Shown piece by piece: positions 8,786-17,753 of a DNA stretch of 64,000 nt (position 1 is its first letter; each line of letters opens with the position of its first letter). The notes under the pieces were generated by a model. That model had not been told where the DNA came from. It saw only the letters and a program-made list of their open reading frames with translations, and made no database searches. Location of the stretch: positions 2,483,574 to 2,547,573 of the forward strand of contig CP070825.1 of NCBI GenBank assembly GCA_020344415.1, written 5' to 3'. The stretch is from Candidatus Aminicenantota bacterium. GTDB lineage: Bacteria > Acidobacteriota > Aminicenantia > Aminicenantales > Aminicenantaceae. The translations under genes were made by a program, and so were the position numbers.

Positions 8786-10972
8786 TTATATCCGCCACCA
8801 GTAAGAGAATTTGACGAAGTAATAACGACCTTCATTCCTGAAGATTCCTGAGTCGTCTTTTTCCTGGTTGTCATCTACACCTATATAAAAGACTGTTCCG
8901 GGTCTATATTCATAGCTGAAGAGGACGCTGTTATAGAGTTCCCCGTGGTAGTCATTGTAGTCGGTTATAATGCGAAGAGATAACGAACGAGAAAGCTGAT
9001 AAGTGACCCGCTGGCTGAGGATGTTTACCTCATATTCTTTTTCTCCGCCTTTTTCTTTTAAGAATATAACATTTCTAAGGTTATAAGATAGGCGAAGGTT
9101 GGGGAGGGGTTTTAGGGTCGCTCTTATTCCTAATGAAGTTCTATAACCCAAATAAGGATTTTCATCGTAATATATGCTGTCGCCGAACGAAAAGGATATG
9201 TTTCCGCTCAGCCAGGAAAAGGGCTCTGACCTGAAATTTGTTCGGAATGTTTTTTTATGAAAATTGATTCCTTCATATCTCTCCAGTTCAGATGAAAAAG
9301 TGGCCCAGAAGTGAGATTGCCTCCACCCACTTATGAATGTGGAAAATTGGAACTCCTCGTCAGTTAGAGTGTTGTCAAAATCATAGATTCTTCTGTATTC
9401 GAAGGATGGCCGGACAGAAATAATCCAATCGTTCTGAGGAAGGAAAGCATAACTAATGCGGGAATTGAGGGAGTGGATGTCTTTTCGGCGGAAAAAACCG
9501 GTGGATGCTTCAAAATCAGGGTGGATGCTCCTCCAAGAAGCAGAGAGTTGAAGATGTCGGGCATTGCGGCTCAGACTGAAGCTCAGGGCAGGGACATAAT
9601 CAGTTTTCTCCTCCTCAAATCTGCTTAAGGAGCTCAAGATCTGGAAGGAAAAGGTATAATAATTTTTGAATTTGAAATGACCGTCTATACCGGCAACTCG
9701 ATTGTAGTTGTTTGTAAGGGAATTCCAGGAATATCCCATCTCTTTATCTGTAACAATAATGCCGATGTGGGATTCTGAAAAAAGGTCTCTTTTCAGACGA
9801 AAAACATTTATCATGGCACTATAAGGATTCTCTTCTTCTTCATCCTCCTCTTCAGAATCGCTTGAGATTTTGATATGTGGGGGGTTTATATCATAGGCGC
9901 TTAAGAAGCCGATGGTCGTCTTTCCTACCTTGCCGGAAAGCTTGACTCCCAACTGAGGGTCGACGATTTTTCGTGTGTAAACGAGCTCAAAGGGTGTATC
10001 GTAAAAATCCTTTCCCTCCAAGAAGAAAGGTCTCTTTTCAGGATAATAGAGGGCATATCTTTGATTGACATTGTTCTGGGGCATGTCAGCCTCTATCTGG
10101 CTGAAATCGGGATTGTAGGTGATATCTGCTGTTAGGTCAGAAGTTATTCCGTATTTGAGATTTAATCCTCCTTCAGGGTCGAGTTTTTCATCATCTTGTT
10201 TCAGACCCGTAAATACTGGCATTACTTCGAAATTTTTGCCCTTATCAATAGTCCCATCTATCTCTAAAGTTCCGGATTGGATCAAGAAACCATTGATATC
10301 GCGCGAACGGGGATACCAGTAGATTTCCTCGTTTTTCCTCCTGACTGTTCTCATTATCTGGAGTCCCCAGACCTGGGAGTTAGTATTGGGGAATCGTATG
10401 CTTTTAAAGGGGATGGCCATTTCGACAGCATAACCTGAATCATCTTTGTGAGCGTTTGAGAGAAAGAATGTATCCCAATTTCTATCGAATCCAAAAAATC
10501 CTCGTCCGCGGCCCCTTCGTCGCGTTTCAGTATAGATGCCATCAGCCTGAATGCCGCAGGGATTGACTTGGAAGACAAAGGCTCTTTTTTTATCATTGAA
10601 GGTATCGAGATAAATTGTTATTTCATCATCACCGAAGGCACTATCTCTTTTAGCTAGGCAGGCTCTGATGGCTTTCGGGTTGGAATCGAAGCAGCGCACA
10701 GCAATATAGAGGTTCTTTTTGTCATATCCAATGTATGCCACCGTTTTTTCAGAAGGCGAAGCCCCTTCTTGGGGTTCGTATTGGGTAAAGGTGTCTAGCA
10801 CAGCTCCTTTTTCCCAGAGAGGATTTTCCAGTTTACCGTCGATTTTGGGGGAAGTTGGAAATTTTGGAACCTTGACATAGTAGTTTTCTTTGTTTACGTC
10901 GGAAAGACAGAAAAGGGAGAAGACAAAAAGAAAGAGGAGAAAAGATGCACTACGCCTGCTCAGATTTTTCAT
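8786..10972 (-). CDS. DUF5916 outer-membrane protein with CBM9-like domain
   Basis: A 728-residue exported protein. After a signal peptide (to about residue 25), residues 35-230 form a carbohydrate-binding-module-9-like sandwich, with the tell-tale IDGKLENPLWEKG start and NLYIAVRCFDS strand. Residues about 235-728 are the DUF5916 region, rich in alternating aromatic beta strands typical of an outer-membrane barrel, and end in FSYWWRI with a terminal aromatic pattern. An acidic run (about residues 374-385, EEEDEEEE) interrupts the barrel, probably as a loop. Function of the family is not established. It follows the TolC-like gene with a 62-bp gap and may belong to the ECF-sigma operon. Confidence 0.8.
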   Translation of the reverse strand: MKNLSRRSASFLLFLFVFSLFCLSDVNKENYYVKVPKFPTSPKIDGKLENPLWEKGAVLDTFTQYEPQEGASPSEKTVAYIGYDKKNLYIAVRCFDSNPKAIRACLAKRDSAFGDDEITIYLDTFNDKKRAFVFQVNPCGIQADGIYTETRRRGRGRGFFGFDRNWDTFFLSNAHKDDSGYAVEMAIPFKSIRFPNTNSQVWGLQIMRTVRRKNEEIYWYPRSRDINGFLIQSGTLEIDGTIDKGKNFEVMPVFTGLKQDDEKLDPEGGLNLKYGITSDLTADITYNPDFSQIEADMPQNNVNQRYALYYPEKRPFFLEGKDFYDTPFELVYTRKIVDPQLGVKLSGKVGKTTIGFLSAYDINPPHIKISSDSEEEDEEEENPYSAMINVFRLKRDLFSESHIGIIVTDKEMGYSWNSLTNNYNRVAGIDGHFKFKNYYTFSFQILSSLSRFEEEKTDYVPALSFSLSRNARHLQLSASWRSIHPDFEASTGFFRRKDIHSLNSRISYAFLPQNDWIISVRPSFEYRRIYDFDNTLTDEEFQFSTFISGWRQSHFWATFSSELERYEGINFHKKTFRTNFRSEPFSWLSGNISFSFGDSIYYDENPYLGYRTSLGIRATLKPLPNLRLSYNLRNVIFLKEKGGEKEYEVNILSQRVTYQLSRSLSLRIITDYNDYHGELYNSVLFSYEYRPGTVFYIGVDDNQEKDDSGIFRNEGRYYFVKFSYWWRI

Positions 10973-11034
10973 TTTAAACGTTCTATTATAGGTTAATATT
11001 GGAGTTCTTTAAAGTTTATTTTCTTCCTAAATTT

Positions 11035-12600
11035 TTATCTCGCTGAAATTTCTGAGAATTTGATATTTTTTTCCTTGAGTGTTACTCCCAAAGATCTATC
11101 GAGACGCGCTAGAGAAAGATTGTAGTCGATGACAGCCCGGAGTTCCTGCGTTTGCTGGGTAGCGAGGTCTCTTTGAAATTGAAGTACGATGTAGTTTGTG
11201 GAAAGTCCTACTTTGAGTCTTTCCTCTTCAGCTTCCAATTTTCTCTGAGCCAGCTCCCGAGCCACTGTGCGAGCCTGCACCCGTTGATAATTTGTCTGAA
11301 CCGCTCTTACAGTATTTTTTATTTCAAGGAATATCTGCTGCTCCTGGTTCTCCAATTGAAGCTTCGCCTGTTCCAGATTCACTCTTGCCTGGGCATAGTT
11401 CGCACGGGAAAAGAATGTGTTAAACGGAATGGTAAGGGTTAGTCCGATGGTCCAATTCTTGTATTTAAAACCGAATGTATCCTTTAATGCATCAGAAGCG
11501 TCACCAGGGATTGTACCGATTGGGGGCGCGAATGGGTTAGTCTTGTCAAACAGGATTTGAGTCCCTGATACTCCTGGGCTCCAGTAGGACGCATTCAGAC
11601 TTAAATCCGGAAGGAGTTGGTTTTTGGCATAGCCTAGATTTATCTCATCATTTTTCAGGCTTATCCTCATCGATTGTAAATCTGGTCTATTGTTCATGGC
11701 GGTGAGGAGTGCCTCATCGAAAGTTATCTCTTTTTTCTCATAGGCGGGTTTATCGGTCGGGATTATTTTTAAAAGATCTGCCTCTTCTCCTGCTTCAGCA
11801 GCCAGGTTGATGATTGTTTTCAGAGTGTCTTCATTATTCTTCACGGCGGCCTCAGCATCAAGGATATCTGCTTGCCGGGACGCCACTTCAGACTGGGCAC
11901 TCAAGATTTCGATCGGAGCCATTGTTCCGATTTCGACTGATCTGCGGTTCCTTTCCAGGAAATCCTGTGCTAATTTCAGGGACTGTCTCTGGACTTCGAG
12001 GTTTTCAATGCTGTGAACCAGATTCCAGTAAGCCTCTTCCACACTGTAGACAGTGTTCTGGAGCGCCTCTTTAAAATTTATTTCTGAGATGTCCCTATTA
12101 TTCTGGGCAACGATGATCTCTCTGCGGCTTGTTTTAAAACCGAAATTCTTAAGGAGAGGCTGGCTAAAGTTGAATCTTAAAGTGCTGCTGTAGCGGGGAT
12201 TGATTGATGTTAACCTTTGGTTTGTATCATATTTAGAGCCGGAAAGCACAACAGAGAAGTTGCCTCCGGTAGGGATGCTCTGAGAAAGAGTAGCATTATA
12301 GCTGCTGCTTTCTGTTATTGTTGCGTCTGCGGACTCAAGCCACGAGTATGATGCCTGATTTCGACTGGTCGTATCGTAGTTTAAGCTTAGACTCGGCATA
12401 AATTTTTCTTTGGCGAAGGAGACCGAAATATCTGCAAGCTCTGGCCTCAATACCTCGACGGCTACACCAAGGTTATTCTCCACAGCTTTTGCGATGCAGT
12501 CTTCAAGACTCAGGGTGAGAGTTTTTTCTTTCTGCTGGGTTTGAGCAAACATTGCCGTGAAAAAAATCACTACAACTAATAATCCGATTGTTCGCTTCAT
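11035..12600 (-). CDS. TolC-family outer-membrane channel protein
   Basis: A 521-residue exported protein with a signal peptide (cleavage likely after AMFAQ) and two outer-membrane-efflux repeats, the first starting LEDCIAKAVENNLGVAVE, the second near EITFDEALLTAMNNRPDLQS. Helical coiled-coil stretches alternate with beta segments. It is longer than the CzcC-like channel at 6017-7249 because of extra residues between strands (around GTIPGDASDALKD). No pump or adaptor gene adjoins it, so it may serve a distant inner-membrane partner or export a product of this operon. A Shine-Dalgarno AGGAGGAAAG precedes the ATG. Confidence 0.85.
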   Translation of the reverse strand: MKRTIGLLVVVIFFTAMFAQTQQKEKTLTLSLEDCIAKAVENNLGVAVEVLRPELADISVSFAKEKFMPSLSLNYDTTSRNQASYSWLESADATITESSSYNATLSQSIPTGGNFSVVLSGSKYDTNQRLTSINPRYSSTLRFNFSQPLLKNFGFKTSRREIIVAQNNRDISEINFKEALQNTVYSVEEAYWNLVHSIENLEVQRQSLKLAQDFLERNRRSVEIGTMAPIEILSAQSEVASRQADILDAEAAVKNNEDTLKTIINLAAEAGEEADLLKIIPTDKPAYEKKEITFDEALLTAMNNRPDLQSMRISLKNDEINLGYAKNQLLPDLSLNASYWSPGVSGTQILFDKTNPFAPPIGTIPGDASDALKDTFGFKYKNWTIGLTLTIPFNTFFSRANYAQARVNLEQAKLQLENQEQQIFLEIKNTVRAVQTNYQRVQARTVARELAQRKLEAEEERLKVGLSTNYIVLQFQRDLATQQTQELRAVIDYNLSLARLDRSLGVTLKEKNIKFSEISAR

Positions 12601-12689
12601 TTTTCTTTCCTCCTTGATTCGAGTTTATTTTTTTCGTTCTTTATATTTTAAACAAGCCTAGGGGTTTAATAAATCAAATCCAGACTGCT

Positions 12690-13124
12690 CTATCTTTCTT
12701 TTTCTTTTCTGTTTTTGGGGGAGTGCCTCTTTCTTTCTTCCTTCTCTTTTCTCTTTTGAGAGACGTATTTTTCGATCATGGCTTCGAACTTAATTTTCTG
12801 TTCATCATTCAGGACACTTTTTATTTCTTCTCTAAGCTGAGTTCTTATGGTTTTGAAGCGTTCGTCGATCTGTTTTCTTAGAATTTTAAACCTTTCCTCA
12901 TTGTTCTTAAAAACCTCTCTTATCTGCTCCTGTTGTTCAGAGGTAAGATTCAATTCTTTAGCCATTATATCCAGAGAGGGGAAGCGAACAGAACTTCTCT
13001 TTTTCCTCGTCTTTTCTGGTTTTTTTGTGATGACGTACTTGTCCAGAAGGATGCCTCCTGCCATTCCTGCGGCAAAGACGATAATAAGTGAAAAAACGAT
13101 CCAGAATTTGTAATGGTTTTTCAT
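12690..13124 (-). CDS. Spy/CpxP-like periplasmic protein, membrane-anchored
   Basis: A 144-residue protein with one N-terminal transmembrane or uncleaved signal segment (FWIVFSLIIVFAAGMAGGILL) and a helical periplasmic part. The stretch ELNLTSEQQEQIREVFKNN resembles the LTxxQ motif of Spy/CpxP and of metal-sensor proteins such as CnrX. The C-terminus is very basic (KRKEKEERKRHSPKNRKEKER). Such proteins act as stress chaperones or sensors that control ECF regulators. The four-base overlap with the anti-sigma gene supports a role in the same envelope-stress circuit. The role as sensor is inferred from context. Confidence 0.65.
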   Translation of the reverse strand: MKNHYKFWIVFSLIIVFAAGMAGGILLDKYVITKKPEKTRKKRSSVRFPSLDIMAKELNLTSEQQEQIREVFKNNEERFKILRKQIDERFKTIRTQLREEIKSVLNDEQKIKFEAMIEKYVSQKRKEKEERKRHSPKNRKEKER

Positions 13125-13615
13125 GGAAAATATCTCCTTTCGCCGTTTCGTTCTTGCGTGGCAGTGAAGATGAGCATCATGTTTCTATTTTCAATGCTTT
13201 CTGCTTCTAACAATGTCCTTGTTTCCGGGAAAGGGTTGAGGTTTCGTAGAAGGAGAACTCCAGATTCACTGAGCTCTTCTTTTTCAGTGGGAATAAGCAA
13301 GATGATAGTGGCTGCTAGTATTATGACGATAAGCAATGAGAGGGGAATTGCTCTGAGGCTCCATCGCTTCCATTGTGACCATGGCTCATACTTTTTTTCC
13401 TCTTTAAGTTTGGATTTCAGGCGTTCCCAGAAGTATGGCTTGGGTTCGAGATAGTCCTTTTCTTTCAGGGCACGGCGGATGGCTTGATATTGCTCTTTTT
13501 TTGCTTGACAGCGCAGACATCGTTCGAGATGTTTTTCGAACTTTTGAGTCTCTTCATTTCTTAAAAGTCCATCAAGGGATTTCAGGAGAAATTTTTCAGC
13601 CTTTTTGCAATTCAT
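13121..13615 (-). CDS. Anti-sigma factor with zinc-binding (ZAS/zf-HC2) domain
   Basis: A 164-residue protein. The cytoplasmic N-terminus has the anti-sigma zinc motif: Cys3, then His29-x3-Cys33-x2-Cys36 (HLERCLRC). One transmembrane helix (about residues 89-110, LRAIPLSLLIVIILAATIILL) leads to a short periplasmic tail. It should hold the neighbouring ECF sigma factor at the membrane until a signal arrives. It overlaps the sigma gene and the Spy-like gene by four bases on each side, so all three are translated as a unit. Confidence 0.82.
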   Translation of the reverse strand: MNCKKAEKFLLKSLDGLLRNEETQKFEKHLERCLRCQAKKEQYQAIRRALKEKDYLEPKPYFWERLKSKLKEEKKYEPWSQWKRWSLRAIPLSLLIVIILAATIILLIPTEKEELSESGVLLLRNLNPFPETRTLLEAESIENRNMMLIFTATQERNGERRYFP

Positions 13616-14187
13616 GGCGTTCCTCCTTTTTGAGTTAGGATAAATCCAATTTTTTTTCGAAGGTTTCTCCTGGCTCTGTGAAGACGGGAATCCACGGTCC
13701 CTGGAGAAACCTTTAAGATATCGGCAATTTCTCTGTAGGAAAAGCCTTGGATGTCTCTTAAAGACAGGATGAGCTGGTATTTTTCAGGCATAGTCTTAAT
13801 AGTGTGATGAACGAGCCTTCTGTTTTGTTCTTCCCGTTGTTTTTTTTGTTTTTTCTCCATTTCATCTTCCTGTATGACGAGATGTTCTATTTCTTTTTCA
13901 AAAGCAATTTCTTTAATCCTGCCTTTTTTTCTTAAATAATCTTTAACAGTGTTTATGGCTATTCGATAGAGCCAGGTTCCGAATTCTGATTTCAATTTAA
14001 ACCTAGGAAGCGCGAAATAGGCCTTGATGAATGATTCCTGAGCCAAGTCGTCAGCTGCGTCGCGGTCGCGCGTTAGGCTATGAGCCAGGTTGAAGACTTT
14101 TGTCTTATATTTTTTCACGAGCACACCGAAGGCCTCCTCGTCGCCCTGCATAGTCCGTCGAACTAGCTCTTTTTCTTCCATTCTCAC
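13612..14187 (-). CDS. RNA polymerase ECF sigma factor (RpoE-like)
   Basis: A 191-residue sigma-70-type ECF factor. Region 2 covers about residues 20-95 (DRDAADDLAQESFIKAY and TWLYRIAINTVKDYLR) and region 4 about residues 130-182 (YREIADILKVSPGTVDSRLHRARRNLR). The linker contains a charged run (EDEMEKKQKKQREEQNRR). The factor should direct polymerase to envelope-stress-type promoters. It heads an apparent operon with anti-sigma, Spy-like, TolC-like and DUF5916 genes. A second ATG at 14181 is equally possible because neither start has a well-spaced ribosome site. In the 215 bp upstream I could not identify a GGAAC-type ECF promoter with confidence. Confidence 0.88.
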   Translation of the reverse strand: MRMEEKELVRRTMQGDEEAFGVLVKKYKTKVFNLAHSLTRDRDAADDLAQESFIKAYFALPRFKLKSEFGTWLYRIAINTVKDYLRKKGRIKEIAFEKEIEHLVIQEDEMEKKQKKQREEQNRRLVHHTIKTMPEKYQLILSLRDIQGFSYREIADILKVSPGTVDSRLHRARRNLRKKIGFILTQKGGTP

Positions 14188-14402
14188 TCAACTTTTCTTC
14201 CTCCGCACATAACTTAGACGGAGTAAAGAGTGGAATCTTCTTTTTATTTAAATAAACGAATAAGTTCTTACTTTCGTTTCTCATTTTAAGCCATGGGCAC
14301 CGATCTTTAAAGAGTTATTTGCATCGACAGAGGGAAATGTGCATGAGAAATGGAAGGAGTTTTCTTCTTACAAGAGAAGATGAAACCTTTAATAACGGTG
14401 CG

Positions 14403-14774
14403 TTATTTCTTCTTTGCAGTCCATTCAAAGGATCCGAAATCGCCCATTTCGACTTCCCCTGAAATCGTATCTCCTTCTACTTTACCCCTGTAAGTCATCG
14501 TGAATTCGCCTCTAGGAGTATCGCGAGTGATCGTCCATTCAATTTCCTTCCCTTTGATCGTACCTTCAACTTTAATCTCATCTCCTTGCCTACCTTCCAT
14601 TGTCACAGTAATTTTTTCACCTTCCTGCTCAAAGTGAATGTTACTGGTCCTCTCTCCTCGTGGAGTTGTCATTGTCATTTCCCAGTCTCCTGTCACATTA
14701 ACCTCTTGGGCAGTCAGGGAAACAGCCAGTAAGAAAAGAATACTCAAAGCAAAAACAGCATGGATTTTGGACAT
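14403..14774 (-). CDS. Small exported beta-rich protein of unknown function
   Basis: A 123-residue protein with a clear signal peptide (HAVFALSILFLLAVSLTAQ) and a mature part of about 100 residues made of short beta strands. The pattern repeats: GDWEMTMTTPRGERTSNIHFEQEGEKIT, then a strand set containing TPRGEFTMTYRGKVEGDTISG. The TPRGE motif occurs twice. This looks like a small lipocalin-like or other up-and-down barrel, but I do not recognise a named family. A good ribosome site (GAGGAG) precedes the ATG. It stands alone between the sigma-factor operon and a repeat. Its location is periplasmic or extracellular. Confidence 0.65.
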   Translation of the reverse strand: MSKIHAVFALSILFLLAVSLTAQEVNVTGDWEMTMTTPRGERTSNIHFEQEGEKITVTMEGRQGDEIKVEGTIKGKEIEWTITRDTPRGEFTMTYRGKVEGDTISGEVEMGDFGSFEWTAKKK

Positions 14775-14853
14775 GTTTTTCTCCTCTAATTTGTATTTTT
14801 ATAGCTATAATTTTGACGTAAAATTTAAATATTTCTTCCATTTTTATGGAGAG

Positions 14854-14958
14854 AAAACGGAACAGGCCACTTTTTCCTTATGTCATTGAGAGCAACTCAA
14901 GGTTGCGCGACAATCTCATAAAGAAAAAGGAAAAAAAGCAGCCTATCCCCTTTTCTCT
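14854..14958. repeat. Composite extragenic repeat, degenerate copy
   Basis: The outer arms resemble GGAACAGGCCACTTTTT on the left and AAAAAGCAGCCTATCCCC on the right. They enclose GTCATTGAGAG...AACTCAAGGTTGCGCGACAATCTCAT. The same design is clearer at 35645-35840 and 22602-22790. It occupies most of the gap upstream of the succinate dehydrogenase operon. Confidence 0.6.
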
Positions 14959-14963
14959 TTTCC

Positions 14964-14992
14964 TTGACATTCTTTTATGACTTTAATTAAAT
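14964..14992 (+). promoter_or_regulatory. Probable sigma-70-type promoter of the sdh operon
   Basis: A perfect TTGACA (14964-14969) is followed 17 bp later by TTAAAT (14987-14992), which matches four of six bases of TATAAT. The first gene starts 27 bp further on after a good ribosome site (AAGGAAGG). The spacing and position suit a housekeeping promoter. Confidence 0.55.
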
Positions 14993-15019
14993 ATACACTC
15001 CCAAAAAGGAAGGTGTCTG

Positions 15020-15328
15020 ATGTTTGTATGGGTTTTCCATCGCGTGAGCGGTCTTCTGCTTATCATTCTCCTGAGCATCAAGTTTTTAACATCTTTTTTT
15101 TTGATGACAAAGGAACAGAAGCCTGATTGGGCTCTTGTTCTTCATACAAATCCTCTTATAGACACTCTGCTGATCATTTCTGTAGTCTTCCACGCGCTTT
15201 ATGGCCTGCGGACTATCATCATCGATCTCGGGCTCAGGAAGGAGAAGTTGCTTTTCTGGATTTTTACTCTACTGAGCCTTGTTTTAAGCGCTTTATTACT
15301 TATCGTTTACTTCACCAGGAATTACTGA
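15020..15328 (+). CDS. sdhC: Succinate dehydrogenase/fumarate reductase membrane anchor (SdhC type)
   Basis: A 102-residue protein with three transmembrane helices. HRVSG at residues 7-11 is the SdhC signature, and HALYGLRTIIIDLG (His near residue 59) matches the heme-ligand segment at the end of helix 2. The subunit anchors SdhA/SdhB and binds quinone and heme b. Only this one anchor gene is present; no SdhD follows before sdhA. The anchor may work as a homodimer, or a second subunit may be encoded elsewhere. The stop codon is directly followed by the ATG of sdhA. Confidence 0.82.
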   Translation: MFVWVFHRVSGLLLIILLSIKFLTSFFLMTKEQKPDWALVLHTNPLIDTLLIISVVFHALYGLRTIIIDLGLRKEKLLFWIFTLLSLVLSALLLIVYFTRNY

Positions 15329-17026
15329 ATGATAAGCGAAGACGTCATTATCGTCGGGGGAGGATTGGCTGGGCTGGCGGCTGCTCTCTCCAGCGATCCT
15401 CACCTTAAGGTGGCTGTTATATCCAAGGTCCATCCCCTCCGATCCCACTCTGTTGCTGCCCAAGGCGGAATAAACGCAGCCTTGGGAAACAACCCTGACG
15501 GAAAAGATGACAACTGGGAAAAACATGCCTTTGACACCATAAAGGGCAGCGATTATCTTGCTGATCAGGATACTGCGGAATTGATGTGTGAAAAGGCTAT
15601 CTCCGCCATATATGAATTAGAGCATCTGGGAGTTCCTTTCAGCCGTTTCCCAGGGGGAGTAATTGCCCAGAGGCCTTTCGGTGGAGCAGGATTTCCGCGG
15701 ACATGTTATGCGGCTGACAGGACAGGCCTGGTTATCCTTCATACTCTTTTTGAGCAGTCTTTAAGAAAGAATGTGCGATTCTACAATGAGTGGTTGGTGA
15801 CCAAACTCGTGGTTAAGGATGGGAAGTGTTTGGGAGTTGTGGTCTATGACTTGGCTACAGGTCAAATCATGCCTGTTAGGGCCAAGACTGTCATTTTTGC
15901 TACTGGGGGATACGGGAGAGTTTATTTGAGGACGACAAATGCTTTCGTCAACCACGGAAGCGGCATCGGAATAGCATACAGGGCGGGTGTTCCGCTAAAA
16001 GACATGGAATTTGTCCAGTTTCATCCCACTTCCTTGTTCCCTAAAAACATCTTGATTACAGAAGGAGCGCGCGGGGAAGGAGGATATCTTATGAACAACA
16101 AAGGGAAAAGATTCTTGGCTGATTATGCCCCTTCAGCCATGGAGCTTGCCCCAAGAGACATTGTCGCCCGTGCTATCCAGACAGAGATTGATAAAGGAAA
16201 TGGCTTTGAAAACCAGTATGTCCGGCTTGATCTTAGGCATTTAGGGGAAGAAAAGATCAAAAAAAGGCTTCCAGGAATCAGGGAGATCTGTATCGATTTT
16301 GCTGGGCTTGATCCGATTGAAACCCCTATTCCTATTCAGCCTGCCCAGCATTATTCCATGGGGGGGATTGATGTTGACAAGGCATGTGTGTCCATCGTCG
16401 AAGGCTTTTTTGCTGCTGGAGAATGTGCATGCGTAAGCATTCACGGAGCTAATCGGCTCGGCGGAAATTCGCTTCTAGATACAGTTGTTTTTGGGAAAAT
16501 TGCAGGAGAAGAGGCCTCGAAGTTTGTTAAAGGAAGCGAAGGCGTGGGTAAGAGTGAGGAAATCCTCCTCGACTGTGCACTGGAAGTGCAAAGGCGAATA
16601 GAAGGATGGGGAAAGAAAGATTCTGGGCAGAAGCTTCATCTTTTATTGAATGAGTTGAAAGTCATTATGAGTGAGAAGGTGGGGATTTTCCGAGACAAAA
16701 AGGATTTAGCCGATGCGCTGGAAAGAATCCATGCTCTAAAAGAGGATTACACGAGAGTTTATCTCTCGGGCAAATGCCTTCGCTACAGTCAAGAGCTTGT
16801 GAATATCCTCGAATTTGATTCCATGCTCGATTTAGCAGAAGTCATTACTTTAGGAGCCTTAAACAGGGAAGAAACGAGAGGTTCTCACTACAGGCTTGAT
16901 TTCAAAAAGCGTAATGACAAAGATTGGCTCAAACATACTCAAGTGACTTTAAAAGACGGAAAACCTCAGGTCGATTATAAAGAAGTAATGATAGAAAAAT
17001 ACAAACCTGCAGAGAGAAAATACTGA
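15329..17026 (+). CDS. sdhA: Succinate dehydrogenase/fumarate reductase flavoprotein subunit
   Basis: A 565-residue flavoprotein. The dinucleotide-binding motif IIVGGGLAGLAAAL is at residues 7-20. His40 in RSHSVAAQGG is the residue that covalently binds FAD in this family. Substrate-site motifs FVQFHPTS, EGARGEGG and the catalytic-arginine region PRDIVARAI are present, as is the HGANRLGGNSLLD segment. It oxidises succinate or reduces fumarate at the cytoplasmic face. The direction cannot be told from sequence alone. It is the second gene of the respiratory operon; sdhB starts two bases after its stop codon. Confidence 0.93.
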   Translation: MISEDVIIVGGGLAGLAAALSSDPHLKVAVISKVHPLRSHSVAAQGGINAALGNNPDGKDDNWEKHAFDTIKGSDYLADQDTAELMCEKAISAIYELEHLGVPFSRFPGGVIAQRPFGGAGFPRTCYAADRTGLVILHTLFEQSLRKNVRFYNEWLVTKLVVKDGKCLGVVVYDLATGQIMPVRAKTVIFATGGYGRVYLRTTNAFVNHGSGIGIAYRAGVPLKDMEFVQFHPTSLFPKNILITEGARGEGGYLMNNKGKRFLADYAPSAMELAPRDIVARAIQTEIDKGNGFENQYVRLDLRHLGEEKIKKRLPGIREICIDFAGLDPIETPIPIQPAQHYSMGGIDVDKACVSIVEGFFAAGECACVSIHGANRLGGNSLLDTVVFGKIAGEEASKFVKGSEGVGKSEEILLDCALEVQRRIEGWGKKDSGQKLHLLLNELKVIMSEKVGIFRDKKDLADALERIHALKEDYTRVYLSGKCLRYSQELVNILEFDSMLDLAEVITLGALNREETRGSHYRLDFKKRNDKDWLKHTQVTLKDGKPQVDYKEVMIEKYKPAERKY

Positions 17027-17027
17027 C

Positions 17028-17753
17028 ATGGATTATAAGTTTAGGATTCTAAGGTATGATCCCTTAAAGGATGAATATCCCTATTTTCAGGATTATCTTT
17101 ACGAAACGCAGGAGCAAAAATCGATCTTGGAAGCCTTGATGGAAATCCGGAATGAGCAGGATTGCACTCTTGCCTTCAGGTATAGCTGTCGGGAGGCGAT
17201 ATGCGGTTCGTGTGCTATGGTGATAAACGGAAAGTTTAATCTGGCTTGTCGAGTAGAGCTCGACTCACTGGAGTCTTCTCCCATAGTTATAGAGCCTCTG
17301 GTCAACCTGGAAATTCAAAAAGATCTAGCCGTTGACATGGAGCCCTTCTTTGAAGCCATGCGTCAGATCGAACCCTATCTCCATCCCGAGGGCGGCCTTT
17401 TGGAGAAGGGTTATCGGATTGAAGAGAGAGAAATGGATAAAATATTCCAGTATATTAATTGCATATTGTGCGGATGTTGTTACAGCGCTTGCCCGGTAAT
17501 TTCAAGGGACGAAAGATACCTCGGGCCGGCTGCGCTGGCTAAGCTCTATCGATTCGTGAAAGATCCCAGGGATAAAAGACCTTTCTCGAATTGGTCAAGA
17601 GTAAACACAGAAGCGGGAGCCTGGGGGTGTGATACAGTTTTTAAGTGCAACGAAGTCTGTCCCAAAAGCGTAAGGCCTGCCGACGGTATCGAAGCCTTGA
17701 GGAGAAAGTTGGTCGTAGAAAAAATTAAACGAATCTTTAAATTTAAACGATGA
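17028..17753 (+). CDS. sdhB: Succinate dehydrogenase/fumarate reductase iron-sulfur subunit
   Basis: A 241-residue protein. Cysteines of the [2Fe-2S] cluster lie in SCREAICGSC and FNLAC. The C-terminal ferredoxin domain has CILCGCCYSACP and CDTVFKCNEVCP, matching the [4Fe-4S] and [3Fe-4S] sets of SdhB. It passes electrons from FADH2 to quinone in the anchor. Its stop overlaps the start of the Rieske gene by four bases, which links SDH to the cytochrome b complex in one translation unit. Confidence 0.93.
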   Translation: MDYKFRILRYDPLKDEYPYFQDYLYETQEQKSILEALMEIRNEQDCTLAFRYSCREAICGSCAMVINGKFNLACRVELDSLESSPIVIEPLVNLEIQKDLAVDMEPFFEAMRQIEPYLHPEGGLLEKGYRIEEREMDKIFQYINCILCGCCYSACPVISRDERYLGPAALAKLYRFVKDPRDKRPFSNWSRVNTEAGAWGCDTVFKCNEVCPKSVRPADGIEALRRKLVVEKIKRIFKFKR

